A stretch of DNA of 5,436 bases. Source: Desulfatibacillaceae bacterium. Its GTDB lineage: Bacteria > Desulfobacterota > Desulfobacteria > Desulfobacterales > Desulfatibacillaceae. Within the stretch, counting starts at the first letter, position 1. Each line of letters opens with the position of its first letter. Shown in pieces: positions 5,355-5,436 of the stretch. The DNA is taken from contig JASEHB010000197.1 of NCBI GenBank assembly GCA_030018745.1, positions 1-5,436 of the forward strand, written 5' to 3'. Made by a program: the position numbers and the translations under genes. Below the pieces are notes generated by a model. It did no database searches. It saw only the letters and a program-made list of their open reading frames with translations, and was not told the origin of the DNA.

Positions 5355-5436
5355 TGAGAAGCCTTCTCCTTTCTTGCCTTTTTTGTTGTCAGGCAGTCAG
5401 TCTGCACAAGTTGGGACAAAAATCGGCCGCAAACAT
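5355..5436. other. Upstream region of atpE; end of the preceding gene not resolved
   Basis: In the N-ATPase operon atpB (a subunit) should precede atpE on the minus strand. Two minus frames coming from the right edge end in TGA (at 5391-5389 and 5399-5397). Neither short tail shows the hydrophobic C-terminal helix of an a subunit, so I do not call a gene. The stop of atpB may be in this stretch or beyond the edge. Confidence 0.4.
5366..5372 (-). promoter_or_regulatory. Ribosome binding site of atpE
   Basis: AAAGGAG on the minus strand stands 11 bases from the atpE ATG. A second AAGG closer to the start (7 bases) could also serve. The site is strong, in keeping with the high translation that c subunits need because of their ring stoichiometry. 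Confidence 0.6.

Noticed and set aside
5355..5436. C-terminal end of atpB (a subunit)
   Set aside because: No minus frame at the edge shows the expected hydrophobic C-terminal helix, so I cannot support a partial gene call.

Overview
This 5.4 kb window carries the 3' half of an N-ATPase operon on the minus strand. N-ATPases are a laterally transferred, alternative F-type rotary ATPase. Left of it lie a Crp/Fnr-family regulator on the plus strand and the 5' part of a sensor histidine kinase on the minus strand. The layout suggests a Gram-negative, probably environmental or marine bacterium of moderate GC. The N-ATPase, the scattered GTTGGGCTA...TAGCCCAAC hairpins and the CACGAAA array would all fit a Desulfobacterota-like genome, but this placement is an inference of low confidence.

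Layout by region. Positions 1-526 (minus): N-terminal part of a two-TM histidine kinase. It has no HAMP domain, its H-box histidine is visible, and its catalytic domain lies beyond the left edge. Positions 527-799: divergent intergenic region with a near-consensus sigma70 promoter reading right. Positions 800-1480 (plus): CRP-like regulator with an intact cyclic-nucleotide phosphate-binding cassette and a C-terminal helix-turn-helix. Positions 1481-1809: 329 bp without a gene, lying between convergent genes and filled with dispersed-repeat-type sequence (inverted-repeat hairpins, three tandem 9-mers, interlocking inverted repeats just after the ATPase operon). Positions 1810-5354 (minus, transcribed right to left): c subunit (atpE), a long b subunit with a delta-like C-terminus (atpF), alpha (atpA) and gamma (atpG). 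The genes are packed with gaps of 2-9 bases. The end of the preceding gene, expected to be the a subunit atpB, is not recognisable before the right edge.

The order c-b-alpha-gamma, with no separate delta gene between b and alpha and no beta after gamma, is the known N-ATPase arrangement (atpDCQRBEFAG). The c subunit carries the Gln...Glu-Ser-Thr...Tyr set seen in Na+-binding c-rings and an altered glycine motif in helix 1. In this family the enzyme is thought to work mainly as an ATP-driven ion pump beside the housekeeping ATP synthase. The regulatory genes face the operon convergently, and nothing in the sequence shows that they control it.

I see no wholly unknown system here. The most rewarding points are the c-ring ion and stoichiometry signatures, the b-delta fusion, and the repeat-derived structure at the end of atpG.
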